A stretch of DNA of 64,000 bases from Lactonifactor longoviformis DSM 17459. GTDB lineage: Bacteria; Bacillota; Clostridia; Lachnospirales; Lachnospiraceae. Below the pieces are notes generated by a model. The model saw only the letters and a program-made list of their open reading frames with translations, was not told the DNA's origin and did no database searches. Below, piece after piece: positions 33,251-42,717 of this stretch (its first letter is position 1; each line of letters begins with the position of its first letter). Where the stretch lies: positions 129,538 to 193,537 of the forward strand of contig NZ_FQVI01000001.1 of NCBI RefSeq assembly GCF_900129135.1. Reading direction: 5' to 3'. The position numbers and the translations under genes are program-made.

Positions 33251-34465
33251 CTACTGTCTGTAATGCTCTAAAAAGTCCCCTAATTTTCCCACTGCATCTT
33301 CCAGCTGGGGCTGGGCCGGCAGATATACGATCCTGAAATGATCCGGTTCTTCCCAGTTAAAACCACCCCCATGGACCAGCAATACCCGCTTTTCCTTCAG
33401 AAAGTCCAGGCAAAACTGCTCATCGTCCGTTATATTAAATTTCTTGACGTCCACCTTGGGAAAGATATAGAATGCTGCCTTTGGCTTTTTCGCCGTTATT
33501 CCGGGAATATCATTCAACGCCTCGTATATGTATTCCCTCTGCTCATAAATCCTTCCTCCTGGCTGAATATATTCATTCACACTCTGGTATCCGCCCAGAG
33601 CTGTCTGTACAATAGCCTGCGCCGGGACATTGGAGCAAAGCCGCATATTAGACAGCATATTCAAGCCTTCAATGTATCCCTGCACATGTGTTTTTCTGCC
33701 GCTTAACACCATCCAACCAATTCTGAAGCCTGCAACCATATGAGATTTAGACAGACCATTTAGGGTAACACAGAACAAATCCGGAGCCAGCGAGGCAATG
33801 GATATATGCTCCTGCCCGTCAAATACAAGACGATCGTAGATTTCGTCGGAGAAAATAATTAATTCATGTTCTCTGGCAATGGCTACAATCTCTTCCAGAA
33901 CCTCTCTGGGGTAAAGAGCTCCCGTAGGATTGTTGGGATTGATAATGACTATAGCTTTTGTTCTATCTGTAACCTTTTTTCTGATATCGTCCATATCCGG
34001 ATACCAGTCCGCATCTTCGTCGCATACATAGTGCACAGCCTTCCCCCCCGACAGATTCACGCACCCTGTCCACAGGGGATAGTCCGGGGAGGGAACCAGA
34101 ATCTCGTCTCCATCGTCCACCAATCCCTGCATAGCCATATTTATCAGTTCGCTGACACCATTGCCCGTATAAATATCGTTCATTTCCACACCCGGAATGT
34201 TCTTCAGCTGACAATACTGCATAATTGCCTTTCTGGCTGAAAAAATCCCCCGGGAGTCGGAATATCCCTGAGAATCTCTGAGGGTGGCAATCATATCTGC
34301 AATCACTTCTTCCGGTGCGGAAAACCCAAACGGTGCCGGATTTCCAATATTCAGCTTCAGGATATCAATGCCATTCTCACTCATACGGCTCGCTTCTTCC
34401 ACCACCGGTCCCCGCACGTCGTAGCATACATTCTCCAGTTTCCCTGATTTTTCAAATGTTCTCAT
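33251..34465 (-). CDS. class I aminotransferase (AlaT-like)
   Basis: The 404-residue PLP enzyme has 'IINPNNPTGALYPREVLEEI' near residues 173-192 and 'FSDEIYDRLVFDGQEH' near 205. The PLP lysine lies in 'NGLSKSHMVAGFRIGW' (about 240), and the substrate Arg in 'PDHFRIVYLP' near the end. The overall pattern matches the alanine-transaminase branch (AlaA/AlaT), which moves amino groups between glutamate and pyruvate. GGAGGGTGAAG precedes the ATG. It stands alone between an EamA permease and the peptide importer, with terminators on both sides. Confidence 0.9.
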   Translation of the reverse strand: MRTFEKSGKLENVCYDVRGPVVEEASRMSENGIDILKLNIGNPAPFGFSAPEEVIADMIATLRDSQGYSDSRGIFSARKAIMQYCQLKNIPGVEMNDIYTGNGVSELINMAMQGLVDDGDEILVPSPDYPLWTGCVNLSGGKAVHYVCDEDADWYPDMDDIRKKVTDRTKAIVIINPNNPTGALYPREVLEEIVAIAREHELIIFSDEIYDRLVFDGQEHISIASLAPDLFCVTLNGLSKSHMVAGFRIGWMVLSGRKTHVQGYIEGLNMLSNMRLCSNVPAQAIVQTALGGYQSVNEYIQPGGRIYEQREYIYEALNDIPGITAKKPKAAFYIFPKVDVKKFNITDDEQFCLDFLKEKRVLLVHGGGFNWEEPDHFRIVYLPAQPQLEDAVGKLGDFLEHYRQ

Positions 34466-34523
34466 ACTTCACCCTCCTTTTTTCATATTATATTACGGTA
34501 TTAGAAGCAGTTTACCATTATTC

Positions 34524-34560
34524 AAAAAAAAACGCAACAAAATCTTCGGATTTCACTGCG
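34524..34560 (-). terminator. terminator of the Opp/Dpp operon
   Basis: CGCAGTGAAATC-CGAA-GATTTTGTTGCG (34533-34560, minus) is followed by nine T residues. The 10-mer AATGGTAAAC occurs three times around it, including across the stop of the upstream gene. Confidence 0.85.
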
Positions 34561-34591
34561 CTTTTCCGTATTTTTTTGTTTACCATTTGGT

Positions 34592-35320
34592 TTACCATTC
34601 CATAGAAGATTCCAAAAGCTGTTTTGTATAAGGATGTTTCGGATGGCTGTAAACCTCCTCAATCTCTCCCTCTTCTACGATTTGACCATCTTTCATTACA
34701 ATTACCCTGTCACACATCTGATAAATTACATTCAGGTCGTGGGAGATAAAAAGATACGAAAGCCCCATTTCCTCTTGAAGCGAAATCATTAGTTCCATGA
34801 TTTGCTTCTGTATGGTTACATCCAGAGCAGACACTGGTTCATCGGCAATGATAAACCGGGATCCCTGTATCAGGGAGATGGCAATGCTCACCCTCTGGCG
34901 CTGCCCTCCGCTGAGCTCCCTGGGATAGCGTTCCAGATAGTCTCTGGTAAGCCCAACCCTTTCTATCATATTCTCTACCTGTTGACGCCGCTCTGCTTTT
35001 CCTGCCCTTGAATTGTGGCGGAGAGGTTCCTCCAGAATCCATCCTATTTTTTTGCCTGGATTCAGTGAGCTGAAGGGGTCTTGAAAAACCATCTGAGGAT
35101 TCTTTGTATGATGAATAATCTCTCCCTCATAATCTTTCACAAAACCCAGGATTGCCTTGGAGAGGGTTGATTTACCGCACCCGCTCTCCCCCACAAGTCC
35201 GAGAATCTCTCCTTGATGAACTACAAAGGAAACATCCTTCAGCACCTGCTGACGTTTCTGCCCCGGATCCTTATAGAAAGAGTTCATATGTCTGACTTCT
35301 AACACAACGGTATCACTCAT
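34592..35320 (-). CDS. peptide/nickel ABC importer ATPase (OppF/DppF type)
   Basis: The ATG at 35320 follows GGAGGAAG; the upstream extension is in the previous gene's 3' end. The 242-residue ATPase has Walker A '[12 protein letters not shown]', '[13 protein letters not shown]' (Q-loop), signature '[13 protein letters not shown]' and Walker B '[13 protein letters not shown]'. It lacks the C-terminal extension of full-length OppF, as in NikE-like proteins. With the adjacent OppD-like ATPase it powers the importer. It overlaps that gene by eight bases and is the last of five genes. Confidence 0.9.
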   Translation of the reverse strand: MSDTVVLEVRHMNSFYKDPGQKRQQVLKDVSFVVHQGEILGLVGESGCGKSTLSKAILGFVKDYEGEIIHHTKNPQMVFQDPFSSLNPGKKIGWILEEPLRHNSRAGKAERRQQVENMIERVGLTRDYLERYPRELSGGQRQRVSIAISLIQGSRFIIADEPVSALDVTIQKQIMELMISLQEEMGLSYLFISHDLNVIYQMCDRVIVMKDGQIVEEGEIEEVYSHPKHPYTKQLLESSMEW

Positions 35321-36122
35321 GCAGCTTCCTCCTCCGCAGTCTGGTCTCTCTGGTGGGAATGGACGACAAAAGTTTCCTGGTGTAATCTTCTTTCGGACTC
35401 TCAAAAAGGGACTCGATATTCCCCTGTTCCACAGTCACCCCCTGGTGCATTACCAGAGCCCGGTCACATAATTTTCTGACCACACCAAGATCGTGGGAGA
35501 TAAAAAGAATAGCTGTCTTCTTCTCCCTATTAATCTTTTGCAAAAGCTTCAGAATCTCAGCCTGAATGGTAACATCCAGCGCAGTGGTCGGTTCATCTGC
35601 TATCATCACCCTGGGATTCAGAACCAGAGCAGATGCAATCATGACTCTCTGGCGCATTCCCCCGGACAGCTGATGAGGGTATTTATGATAAAGCTCCCCT
35701 GGATTTGGGAGCTCTGCAGCCTTCATCATCTCCAGGGCCTTCTTCTTTCTCTCTTCCTTCCCCATATCCGTGTGAATCTTCAGGCTCTCTTCTACCTGCA
35801 TGCCCACCGGGAGAACGGGGTTCAGAGAAGTCATTGGCTCCTGAAAAATCATACTGATCTCATTTCCCCGCAGGCTTCTCAGTTCCTCCTCGGATGCGCG
35901 CAAGAGATCTTTGCCCATCCAGAGAATCTCTCCGGATTCTATTCTGGCTGTTTTTTTCAGAAGCCCCATAAGTGCCAGGGCCATCATAGTCTTTCCGGAG
36001 CCCGATTCCCCCACAATCCCAAGGATCTCCCCGGGTTCCATGGTCATAGAAAAGTCCGACAGTACCACGTCGGGAACCGGTGAATCATAAAAGCTGATGG
36101 TCAGATGCTTTATCTCCAGCAT
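35313..36122 (-). CDS. peptide/nickel ABC importer ATPase (OppD/DppD type)
   Basis: The 269-residue ATPase has Walker A '[12 protein letters not shown]', '[13 protein letters not shown]', signature '[13 protein letters not shown]' and Walker B '[13 protein letters not shown]'. It ends '[27 protein letters not shown]' without the longer oligopeptide/dipeptide C-terminal domain. Its start overlaps the permease stop by 13 bases. The importer as a whole would take up peptides, or less likely nickel-chelates, from outside. Confidence 0.9.
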   Translation of the reverse strand: MLEIKHLTISFYDSPVPDVVLSDFSMTMEPGEILGIVGESGSGKTMMALALMGLLKKTARIESGEILWMGKDLLRASEEELRSLRGNEISMIFQEPMTSLNPVLPVGMQVEESLKIHTDMGKEERKKKALEMMKAAELPNPGELYHKYPHQLSGGMRQRVMIASALVLNPRVMIADEPTTALDVTIQAEILKLLQKINREKKTAILFISHDLGVVRKLCDRALVMHQGVTVEQGNIESLFESPKEDYTRKLLSSIPTRETRLRRRKLHE

Positions 36123-36931
36123 GATACGCTTCCCCTTCCTTTCTGCAAACCGTCACTCAAAAGTCCGAATCCAAGCACCAAAAGGATAACTGTAAGCCCG
36201 GGAAACACAGCGCACCAGGGAGCTCTTGAGAGATACGTCTGCGACTCCGCCAGCATTCTTCCAAGGCTGGCATCCGGGGGCTGCACACCGATCCCCAGAT
36301 AGCTCATGCCTGCTTCCGCAAGCACGGCATTGTTAAACCCGATGGCAATCGCTGACAGCAGGGTGGGAACCACGTTTGGAAGTATATGCACGAACATAAT
36401 CCGCACATGAGAGGCACCCATAAGCCTGGCACTTTTTACATAGTCCTTCTCTTTATTGGAGATAAACTCGCTTCTCACTATTCTGGCGAAGCTTGGGATA
36501 AATATAACGCCCAGAGCCAGAATCACATTATATTTGCCAGGGCCTAAAATACTTATGAAAACCAATGCAAGCAATATACTGGGAAACGATGCCACAGCAT
36601 CATTAATTCTCATAAGGATTTCATCCAGCCAGCCTCCGAAGTAACCTGTAAAGGCTCCTGCCAGCGTACCGATCCCCCCGCCGATCACTATAGTAGATAC
36701 CGCTACAAAAAAGGTGGTTCCGCTGCCTGTTAAGACTCTGCTGAAAATGTCCCGGCCGAAATGGTCACAGCCAAACAGATGCTGCAGAGATGGACCTGCA
36801 AACTTTGAAGGTCCGCTCATGGCATCCGGGTCATAGGGCGTGTAAAAAAGGCCGACCACCATAAAGGCTATCATCAGAGCCGCCAAACAGCCCCCCAGAA
36901 TAAGATTATAATTTCTCTCTTTTCTCTTCAT
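36110..36931 (-). CDS. peptide/nickel ABC importer permease (OppC/DppC type)
   Basis: The 273-residue membrane protein has an N-terminal helix, then the 'FGCDHFGRDIFSRVLTGSGTT' motif typical of OppC/DppC near residues 53-73. The ATPase-contact EAA loop reads 'SARLMGASHVRIMFVHILPNVVP'. It pairs with the OppB-like permease to form the channel. Confidence 0.92.
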   Translation of the reverse strand: MKRKERNYNLILGGCLAALMIAFMVVGLFYTPYDPDAMSGPSKFAGPSLQHLFGCDHFGRDIFSRVLTGSGTTFFVAVSTIVIGGGIGTLAGAFTGYFGGWLDEILMRINDAVASFPSILLALVFISILGPGKYNVILALGVIFIPSFARIVRSEFISNKEKDYVKSARLMGASHVRIMFVHILPNVVPTLLSAIAIGFNNAVLAEAGMSYLGIGVQPPDASLGRMLAESQTYLSRAPWCAVFPGLTVILLVLGFGLLSDGLQKGRGSVSCWR

Positions 36932-36948
36932 TGCCTTTTCCTTTCCGT

Positions 36949-37896
36949 CTATTGCCCGGTAATTCTGGGATCGATCCTTCTATACAACAGATCGACAATA
37001 AAGTTTACAATGACTACAAGGCCTGCAATCAGCACAATAATACACTGGACCACCGGATAATCTCTGTTTGATATAGAAGTAATCAGCATAGTTCCCAAAC
37101 CTGGGATGGTAAAAACCTGTTCGATAATAATGCTGCCGGCCACGATATCGGCAATGGTCATAGCCCAAAAAGTAAGTACCGGAATCAACGCGTTTCTCAG
37201 CACATGGCGGTACAAAACCGTGTTTTCCCGGCACCCTCTGCTGATGGCAGTCCGTACATAATCAGACTGCAGTTCCTGAATCACTGATCCCCGGAGCATC
37301 TTCACACCCATAGCACATTTTGGAAGTGCTATGGCAATGCACGGAGGGATAAGGTAGATGAGAAACCCGGAAAAGCTCTCTGTATATGAGATATATCCTC
37401 CCGGCACAAACCACTTCAGCACAAGTCCGAACAGATAGGTGATGAGAATACCCAGGAAGAATCCCGGGACAGACATTACAATCTGGTTGACAACCGTCAA
37501 TGCCCGGTCCAGACTTTTACCCTCATGTTTTCCTGCCAACAGTCCCAACGGCACCGACAAAATCAAAATCATCAGAAAAGAAATCATAGTAATGGCCAGC
37601 GTAATCGGCAGCTTGCTTCCTATCATCTCTCTCACCGGCATACTGTAGCTGTAGGAGGTACCCATATCTCCCCGTACAAAATCTGCCAGCCATCTGCCGT
37701 AACGCACCAGCACAGGCTGATTCAGCCCCATCTCCTGCCGCAGCGCCTCTGCCTTTTCAGCAGTAGCTGCCGTACCCAGCTTAGACAGCGCCGCATCCCC
37801 CGGAATAATCTGGAACGCGAGGAAGGATAAAAAAGAGACAATTAACAATGTTATAATGAGAGTTCCTGTTTTCTTTGCAATATATTTTATATTCAC
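36949..37896 (-). CDS. peptide/nickel ABC importer permease (OppB/DppB type)
   Basis: The 315-residue protein has a first helix ('TLIITLLIVSFLSFLAFQIIPGD'), the OppB-type 'LRQEMGLNQPVLVRYGRWLADFVRGDMGTS' at about residues 51-80 and the EAA loop 'RTAISRGCRENTVLYRHVLRNALIPV'. It forms half of the membrane channel. It lies 46 bp after the substrate-binding protein gene. Confidence 0.92.
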   Translation of the reverse strand: MNIKYIAKKTGTLIITLLIVSFLSFLAFQIIPGDAALSKLGTAATAEKAEALRQEMGLNQPVLVRYGRWLADFVRGDMGTSYSYSMPVREMIGSKLPITLAITMISFLMILILSVPLGLLAGKHEGKSLDRALTVVNQIVMSVPGFFLGILITYLFGLVLKWFVPGGYISYTESFSGFLIYLIPPCIAIALPKCAMGVKMLRGSVIQELQSDYVRTAISRGCRENTVLYRHVLRNALIPVLTFWAMTIADIVAGSIIIEQVFTIPGLGTMLITSISNRDYPVVQCIIVLIAGLVVIVNFIVDLLYRRIDPRITGQ

Positions 37897-37942
37897 ACCA
37901 TCTTCCTCCTTTCCGGTACCCCGGAGGACCGCCTGTCCCCTG

Positions 37943-39511
37943 CTATTCTTTTATTTTATAGATCTTTGCCATATCCTGCACATATAAAGGATAGAATACA
38001 TATCCGTCATATTCCGGATTCAAAGCCACCTCACAGGCCATATCCTCAATATATACATTCGCCGCATCCTCTGCCAGAATTGTCTCCATCTCTTTGTACA
38101 GCTCTACCTGCCGGGCATCGTCTGTGGTCTTTTTAATCTCCTGATAAAGACTATCGTATTTTTCATTTTTAAAATTAATAAAGTTTACCGGAGAGTCAGA
38201 AGTAAATCTCTCCAGAAGGGCGCCACCTGTTAAAGCAGAGGCATCCACTCCCACTACTGTAGACTGATAGTCTCTGTTCGCATAGACATCGCTGAGCCAG
38301 CTGTCCCATTCAATGAGCTGTATCTCCGCGTTAATTCCAATCTGCTTAAGCTGCTCCTTCAGAACCTGAGCCGTATCTACATGCTGCTGGTAATTCGAAG
38401 GCACCGTAATCGTCATATCAAATCCATCCGGATATCCGGCCTCCGCCAGAAGTTCTTTTGCCTTGGTCACATCCTGGGGATACATATCCGCCAGCTCCGG
38501 CACATAATACTTCCCGAATGCCGGAAACATACTGCTGCCAATAGCCGTACCTTTGCCGTCTGCAATCATATCCATGACTTCCTGCCGGTTCACCGCATAA
38601 CACATAGCCTGTCTTACTTTAATGTTGTTAAAAGGCTCCACTGCGTTATTCAGGTATAAAGCCTGAATCAGATTCATACTGCCCTCATAAATGGTAAAAT
38701 CGTCCTTTAACTCAGCCGACTGGGTGGAATCGATTCTGGCAAACATATCAATCGATCCGCCTTTCAGGCCGGTTACTATGGCATTGCTGTCAGATAGCAC
38801 CTTAAATGTAACCTCGTCCAGATATGCGGGAGTTCCCCAATAGTCTGCAAACTTTTTTACAATAATATTCTCCTGGGGAGACCTTGAGACATATTGAAAG
38901 GGGCCGGTACCAATAGGATCGGTATCCGGATTCTCATTGTCTTTGGGAATAATGGCAGTGGTAAGGTAGGCCAGGAATTCCGTATCTGCTTCTGTCAGAT
39001 GGATAACCACTGTTTTCCCGTCGGGCGTCTCCACACCGGCGATATTAGAAAACGCTGATACCAACGGTTCCCCGTTAGAGGTATCAGCGCATCGTTCGAT
39101 GGAATATTTTACATCGTCTACGGTAACGTCCGCTCCATTGTGGAATTTGATTCCTTCCCTTAAGGTGAAGGTATACGTCTTTCCATCATCAGATATAGCG
39201 TGGCTTTCTGCTACCGCATCGATAAAGTTTCCTGTTTCATCCGGCTTTACTAAGCCTTCAAAAATGTTAAATAGGATTTCTTTTGTTCCTGCCGCTACTG
39301 CCTTGTGAGGGTCAAGACTATCCTCTATATCCTGAGGAATTCCTACTACAATGGAACCTCCCATGGTTGGTTCCGTTTTGGTTGTCTGAGAACTTTTGTC
39401 TGTAGAAGAGTCTTTACCGCTGTCCTTTTTGTCCTGGCATCCGCCAAGTACAATAGTAAGGGTAAGTAAGCCAAGCAGTACAAACATCTTAGATTTCTGT
39501 ACTCTTTTCAT
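37943..39511 (-). CDS. family 5 substrate-binding lipoprotein (OppA/DppA type)
   Basis: The start is the ATG at 39511 with AAGGAGAT upstream. The 522-residue protein has a lipoprotein signal 'LLTLTIVLGGCQDKKDSG', the Cys in the LGGC lipobox being the lipid anchor, followed by a Ser/Thr/Lys linker. The family 5 signature follows: 'TYTFTLREGIKFHNGADVTVDDVKYSIERC' near residues 107-136. It captures peptides on the cell surface for the ABC importer encoded behind it. It is the first gene of the operon, with a clear promoter upstream. Confidence 0.93.
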   Translation of the reverse strand: MKRVQKSKMFVLLGLLTLTIVLGGCQDKKDSGKDSSTDKSSQTTKTEPTMGGSIVVGIPQDIEDSLDPHKAVAAGTKEILFNIFEGLVKPDETGNFIDAVAESHAISDDGKTYTFTLREGIKFHNGADVTVDDVKYSIERCADTSNGEPLVSAFSNIAGVETPDGKTVVIHLTEADTEFLAYLTTAIIPKDNENPDTDPIGTGPFQYVSRSPQENIIVKKFADYWGTPAYLDEVTFKVLSDSNAIVTGLKGGSIDMFARIDSTQSAELKDDFTIYEGSMNLIQALYLNNAVEPFNNIKVRQAMCYAVNRQEVMDMIADGKGTAIGSSMFPAFGKYYVPELADMYPQDVTKAKELLAEAGYPDGFDMTITVPSNYQQHVDTAQVLKEQLKQIGINAEIQLIEWDSWLSDVYANRDYQSTVVGVDASALTGGALLERFTSDSPVNFINFKNEKYDSLYQEIKKTTDDARQVELYKEMETILAEDAANVYIEDMACEVALNPEYDGYVFYPLYVQDMAKIYKIKE

Positions 39512-39563
39512 AGTATCTCCTTTTCCTTTAAGTTCTCTCATTCATTATATAATTGTCTTCTTC

Positions 39564-39592
39564 ATTGTATCCAATCCTTGTTCTATATGCAA
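39564..39592 (-). promoter_or_regulatory. promoter of the Opp/Dpp operon
   Basis: TTGCAT (39587-39592), a 17-bp spacer and TACAAT (39564-39569) lie 52 bp before the substrate-binding protein gene. Confidence 0.6.
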
Positions 39593-39619
39593 GTATCTTT
39601 TTTCGAACATAGTAATTTT

Positions 39620-40075
39620 TTACTGCTCCCCAAGCATTTTTTTCAATTCATCCATAAAGGTATTGACATCCTTGAATTCCCTGTACACGGAAGCAAAGCG
39701 CACATAGGCAACAGGATCCAGCTCTTTCAGACGATCCATAACAATCTCTCCAACCTCTGTACTGGGGATTTCCCGCTCCTCCCGATTGAAGATTTCAGTC
39801 TCTATATCATCAATGGCATCTGTAATCGACTGCACCGGTATGGGGCGCTTATAACAGGCTCTCATGATTCCATCCTCTATCTTGGAGCGGTTGTACTGTT
39901 CTCTGCTCTGATCCTTTTTTATCACTATCAAAGGAATCGTCTCTACCTTTTCATACGTAGTAAACCGTTTCCCGCATTCATCACACATTCTCCTTCTGCG
40001 GATAGAATTGGTCTCCTCCACGGGCCTGGAATCCACGACCCTGGTGTTCTCCTGATTGCAAAATGGACATCTCAT
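39620..40075 (-). CDS. nrdR: transcriptional repressor NrdR
   Basis: The 151-residue protein has the zinc ribbon 'MRCPFCNQENTRVVDSRP...RRMCDECGKRFTTYE' and an ATP-cone domain at about residues 49-139. NrdR senses ATP/dATP and represses ribonucleotide reductase genes. No nrd genes are in the window. In Clostridia nrdR is often found near sigG/ylmC, as here. TTGACG-17-TATACT lies upstream. Confidence 0.96.
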   Translation of the reverse strand: MRCPFCNQENTRVVDSRPVEETNSIRRRRMCDECGKRFTTYEKVETIPLIVIKKDQSREQYNRSKIEDGIMRACYKRPIPVQSITDAIDDIETEIFNREEREIPSTEVGEIVMDRLKELDPVAYVRFASVYREFKDVNTFMDELKKMLGEQ

Positions 40076-40159
40076 GGACAGTACCTCCTGTTTTTCCCTG
40101 TACGTTATACATATAATGGGCTATATCTTGTGTCCAACCCTTCTGTTTATACTAAGTAA

Positions 40160-40188
40160 AGTATAATACATCCCCTTTTGTTCGTCAA
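40160..40188 (-). promoter_or_regulatory. nrdR promoter
   Basis: TTGACG (40183-40188), a 17-bp spacer and TATACT (40160-40165), about 85 bp before the nrdR ATG. Confidence 0.6.
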
Positions 40189-40258
40189 TGAAAGGAGGGT
40201 ATAAATGGAGATACTTCCCATATAATAGTATAAAATCCCCTGTTTATGAGGCCTGCCT

Positions 40259-40513
40259 ATGCGCGTGTGTGAATTAAAGCAGAAAGAAGTCATAAATGTC
40301 TGCACCTGCAAAAGTCTGGGATGCCCTGTGGATTTGGAATTTGACCCGGATTCGGGCTGCATCACCGCAATCATAATACCCGTGCCCGGTAAAATCTGTA
40401 ATTTGTTCGGACCGGTGAGCGAATTCGTAATTCCATGGAAATGTATTACCCAGATTGGAGAAGACATTATCTTAGTGGAAATACAGGAAGAGAAGTTTTT
40501 ACATAAGGGATAG
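40259..40513 (+). CDS. ylmC: YlmC/YmxH-family (PRC-barrel) sporulation-linked protein
   Basis: The 84-residue protein opens 'MRVCELKQKEVINVCTCKSLG' and continues as a small PRC-barrel ('ITAIIIPVPG', 'WKCITQIGEDIILVEI'). This matches the YlmC/YmxH family that sits beside sigG in many spore-formers. Its biochemical role is not established. Here it is inverted relative to sigG, and its last 15 bases overlap the 3' end of the convergent amidohydrolase gene. A GAGG site and an upstream TATAAT (40221-40226) support expression; no clear -35 is seen. Confidence 0.8.
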   Translation: MRVCELKQKEVINVCTCKSLGCPVDLEFDPDSGCITAIIIPVPGKICNLFGPVSEFVIPWKCITQIGEDIILVEIQEEKFLHKG

Positions 40514-42094
40514 CCGATAAATGGTTTCTCCTTCTTTTATTGTCTCCAGTACTTTTATATCTTTCAAATTTTCCAGCGGGACTTTCAGAGGATCCTGATC
40601 CAGGATCACCAGATCCGCCTTCTTACCCGGAGACAGCGTCCCCTTTTCTGTCTCCTCAAAATACTGATACGCACCATACACCGTCACTGCCTTCAGAGCA
40701 GTTAGGACATCAAGCCGCTCTTCCTTTCCCAGCACACAGCCGTCCTTTGTTCTCCTGTTAACTGCACACCACAGGGTCTCCATCATATCCGGGGAAATGA
40801 CAGGCGAATCCTGATGAAATGTAAATGGAATCCCCATCCGGGAAGCAGAACCTGCAGGACTAATGTATGCCGCCCGCCTGCTTCCCAGATTCTTAATGTG
40901 TGTATCTCCCCAGTGATAGATGTGGGCAATGAAAAAGGAGGGAATCACCTGCAATCTTTTCACCTCTTCCATCTGATCTCTTGCCAGCATCTGGGCATGG
41001 ATCATCACCGGCCGCAAGGCGGAAAACATTTCCCCCGGCCGGCTTTCCACAGCCCTCACCGCTTTCAGATACTGAGCACAGGCGGCGTCACCATTGCAGT
41101 GAGCCAGAAGCTGCATATGGTTCTTTTCCGCCATCCCTGCAGTTTCTTCTACATCAGCCTGCTTCACAGCTGGATATCCACGGTACTCTTTTTCCCCTTC
41201 ATACGGTTCTCTCAGCCAGGCAGTCCTTCCCTGGGGGGATCCGTCTAAAAATATTTTATACCCGCAGAGCTTAAAGTGGCCCTTGTAGGTGTGCAGATAG
41301 CCCGCAAGCTTCCGGGCTATCTCCTCCCCCTTGCCTGCATCGGCATATCCCACCAGATCCAGCTTCAGACAGCCAGACTTCAGAAGTTCTTGGTACAGAG
41401 GGAGCATCTCCTCTGTTAGCATCCCCTCCTGTACTGTGGTTATGCCATGGGAAGCATACACTTCCTGGGCACGTATATAGGCGTCTAAAAGCTCCTTTGC
41501 AGAGGGGAGAGGTATCTTTTTTAGATACTCCAGGAACGCATTCTCCTCCATATAGCCGGTGAGCTTCCCATCCTTCTTCTCTATTACGCCGCCTTCAGGG
41601 ACTACTGTATCCGCCCCAATCTCCAACTGTTTCATGGCTGCGGTGTTGAAAATCCCTACATGGCCGGACTGGTGCTGCACTACCATAGGATGTTCCGGTG
41701 CTACACGATCAAGAAGCTCCAGACTGGGATGCCTCTTCTCCTCCAGCCGGTTATGGTCATAACCTCTCACAAGAATCCAGCTGCCCTCTGCCGGTTTTCT
41801 TGCCTCAAGCTCTTGTTTCAGCGTTTTCTCTATCTCCTTAAAATTGCCGCACGCCTCCAGGGATATCTGCAGCAATCCGTTGGCGACACCTGTGAAATGG
41901 CTGTGGGCATCAATAAATCCCGGCAGGAGAGTGTGTCCCTTCAAGTCAATTTTCTCCGGGGCTTCCGCTTTTGCCTCTGCCTCCTTCAGGCTGCCCGCAA
42001 AAAGGATTTTCCCGTCCTTTATCAGGACCGCCTCCGCATAAAGTCCATCCTCTTCCATTGTTATGACAGAACCGTGATAAAACAATTTTTCCAT
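40499..42094 (-). CDS. amidohydrolase family 3 (YtcJ-like)
   Basis: The ATG at 42094 follows AAAGGGAAG; a TTG one codon earlier is possible. The 531-residue protein has metal-ligand motifs 'LLPGFIDAHSHF' (HxH), 'LLAHCNGDAA', 'FIAHIYHWGDTH' and 'TFHQDSPVISP', and ends with a composite beta-domain ('GKKADLVILDQDPL'). YtcJ-like enzymes hydrolyse C-N bonds of amides or imides; substrates are mostly unknown. It follows the small metalloprotease gene by about 70 bp, and the two probably share the promoter at 42587-42616. Confidence 0.88.
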   Translation of the reverse strand: MEKLFYHGSVITMEEDGLYAEAVLIKDGKILFAGSLKEAEAKAEAPEKIDLKGHTLLPGFIDAHSHFTGVANGLLQISLEACGNFKEIEKTLKQELEARKPAEGSWILVRGYDHNRLEEKRHPSLELLDRVAPEHPMVVQHQSGHVGIFNTAAMKQLEIGADTVVPEGGVIEKKDGKLTGYMEENAFLEYLKKIPLPSAKELLDAYIRAQEVYASHGITTVQEGMLTEEMLPLYQELLKSGCLKLDLVGYADAGKGEEIARKLAGYLHTYKGHFKLCGYKIFLDGSPQGRTAWLREPYEGEKEYRGYPAVKQADVEETAGMAEKNHMQLLAHCNGDAACAQYLKAVRAVESRPGEMFSALRPVMIHAQMLARDQMEEVKRLQVIPSFFIAHIYHWGDTHIKNLGSRRAAYISPAGSASRMGIPFTFHQDSPVISPDMMETLWCAVNRRTKDGCVLGKEERLDVLTALKAVTVYGAYQYFEETEKGTLSPGKKADLVILDQDPLKVPLENLKDIKVLETIKEGETIYRLSLM

Positions 42095-42167
42095 CAATAT
42101 CTTCCCTTTCTCGGTATAACCTTACACCTTTTTGGTTAGTATCTCCGGATTTTTCCCTGGCATTCCC

Positions 42168-42542
42168 TCAGCGCTTATTCCTGTTTAGATATCCTGCAAT
42201 CTTTCTGGCATCCTCTATCTCCAAATCCTTTTCCCCTGCCAGAGATTCCAGATGATGAGTCAGTTCATGACGCAGAGTCTCCCTCAGTTTTTTCTTCCAA
42301 AGGCTCTCGGAAGACTCAGGGTATAGCGCTGCAAAAGAACCGTAATAGATTGTGATAATTCTTCCCAGATGTGAACTCTTATGATATTGGCCCATAATAT
42401 ACAGATCGTGATTCTGTGCTGCCGGACTCAGCCTGACAGCAGGGCTTAAGTTTACACCACCGTTTAATTCTATGTAATACTCCCCGGGAATCTCCTGTAC
42501 CAGCTCTTCCAGCAATTCCTGGGCCCTTTCCATGGATACCAT
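42168..42542 (-). CDS. small zincin-like metallopeptidase
   Basis: The 124-residue protein has the HExxH zinc motif in 'LRHELTHHLESL' near residues 91-102, with acidic residues after it ('GEKDLEIED') that could supply the third ligand. The N-terminal half ('YIELNGGVNLSP', 'DLYIMGQYHKSSHLGRIITIYYGSF') resembles the small 'zincin 1' family found in many bacteria. No signal peptide is present, so it acts inside the cell if active. GGAGG lies seven bases before the ATG. Confidence 0.8.
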   Translation of the reverse strand: MVSMERAQELLEELVQEIPGEYYIELNGGVNLSPAVRLSPAAQNHDLYIMGQYHKSSHLGRIITIYYGSFAALYPESSESLWKKKLRETLRHELTHHLESLAGEKDLEIEDARKIAGYLNRNKR

Positions 42543-42586
42543 GTCTAACCTCCGTCCCTTTGGTTCTTAACAATCGTTATTATGGT

Positions 42587-42616
42587 ATTATACTGTATCC
42601 CAAAGATAACTGTCAA
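42587..42616 (-). promoter_or_regulatory. promoter of the metallopeptidase-amidohydrolase pair
   Basis: A perfect TTGACA (42611-42616) and a perfect TATAAT (42587-42592) are 18 bp apart, 45 bp before the metallopeptidase ATG. Confidence 0.75.
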
Positions 42617-42717
42617 AGTATTCTGCGCCGGCTCCTCTCTAAAGGGCTGGGGAATGCGCATCTGCCGCAAACCCAGCCTAAAATTGATCTGTATAGTAAA
42701 GTCCCCAGAAAACAAGT

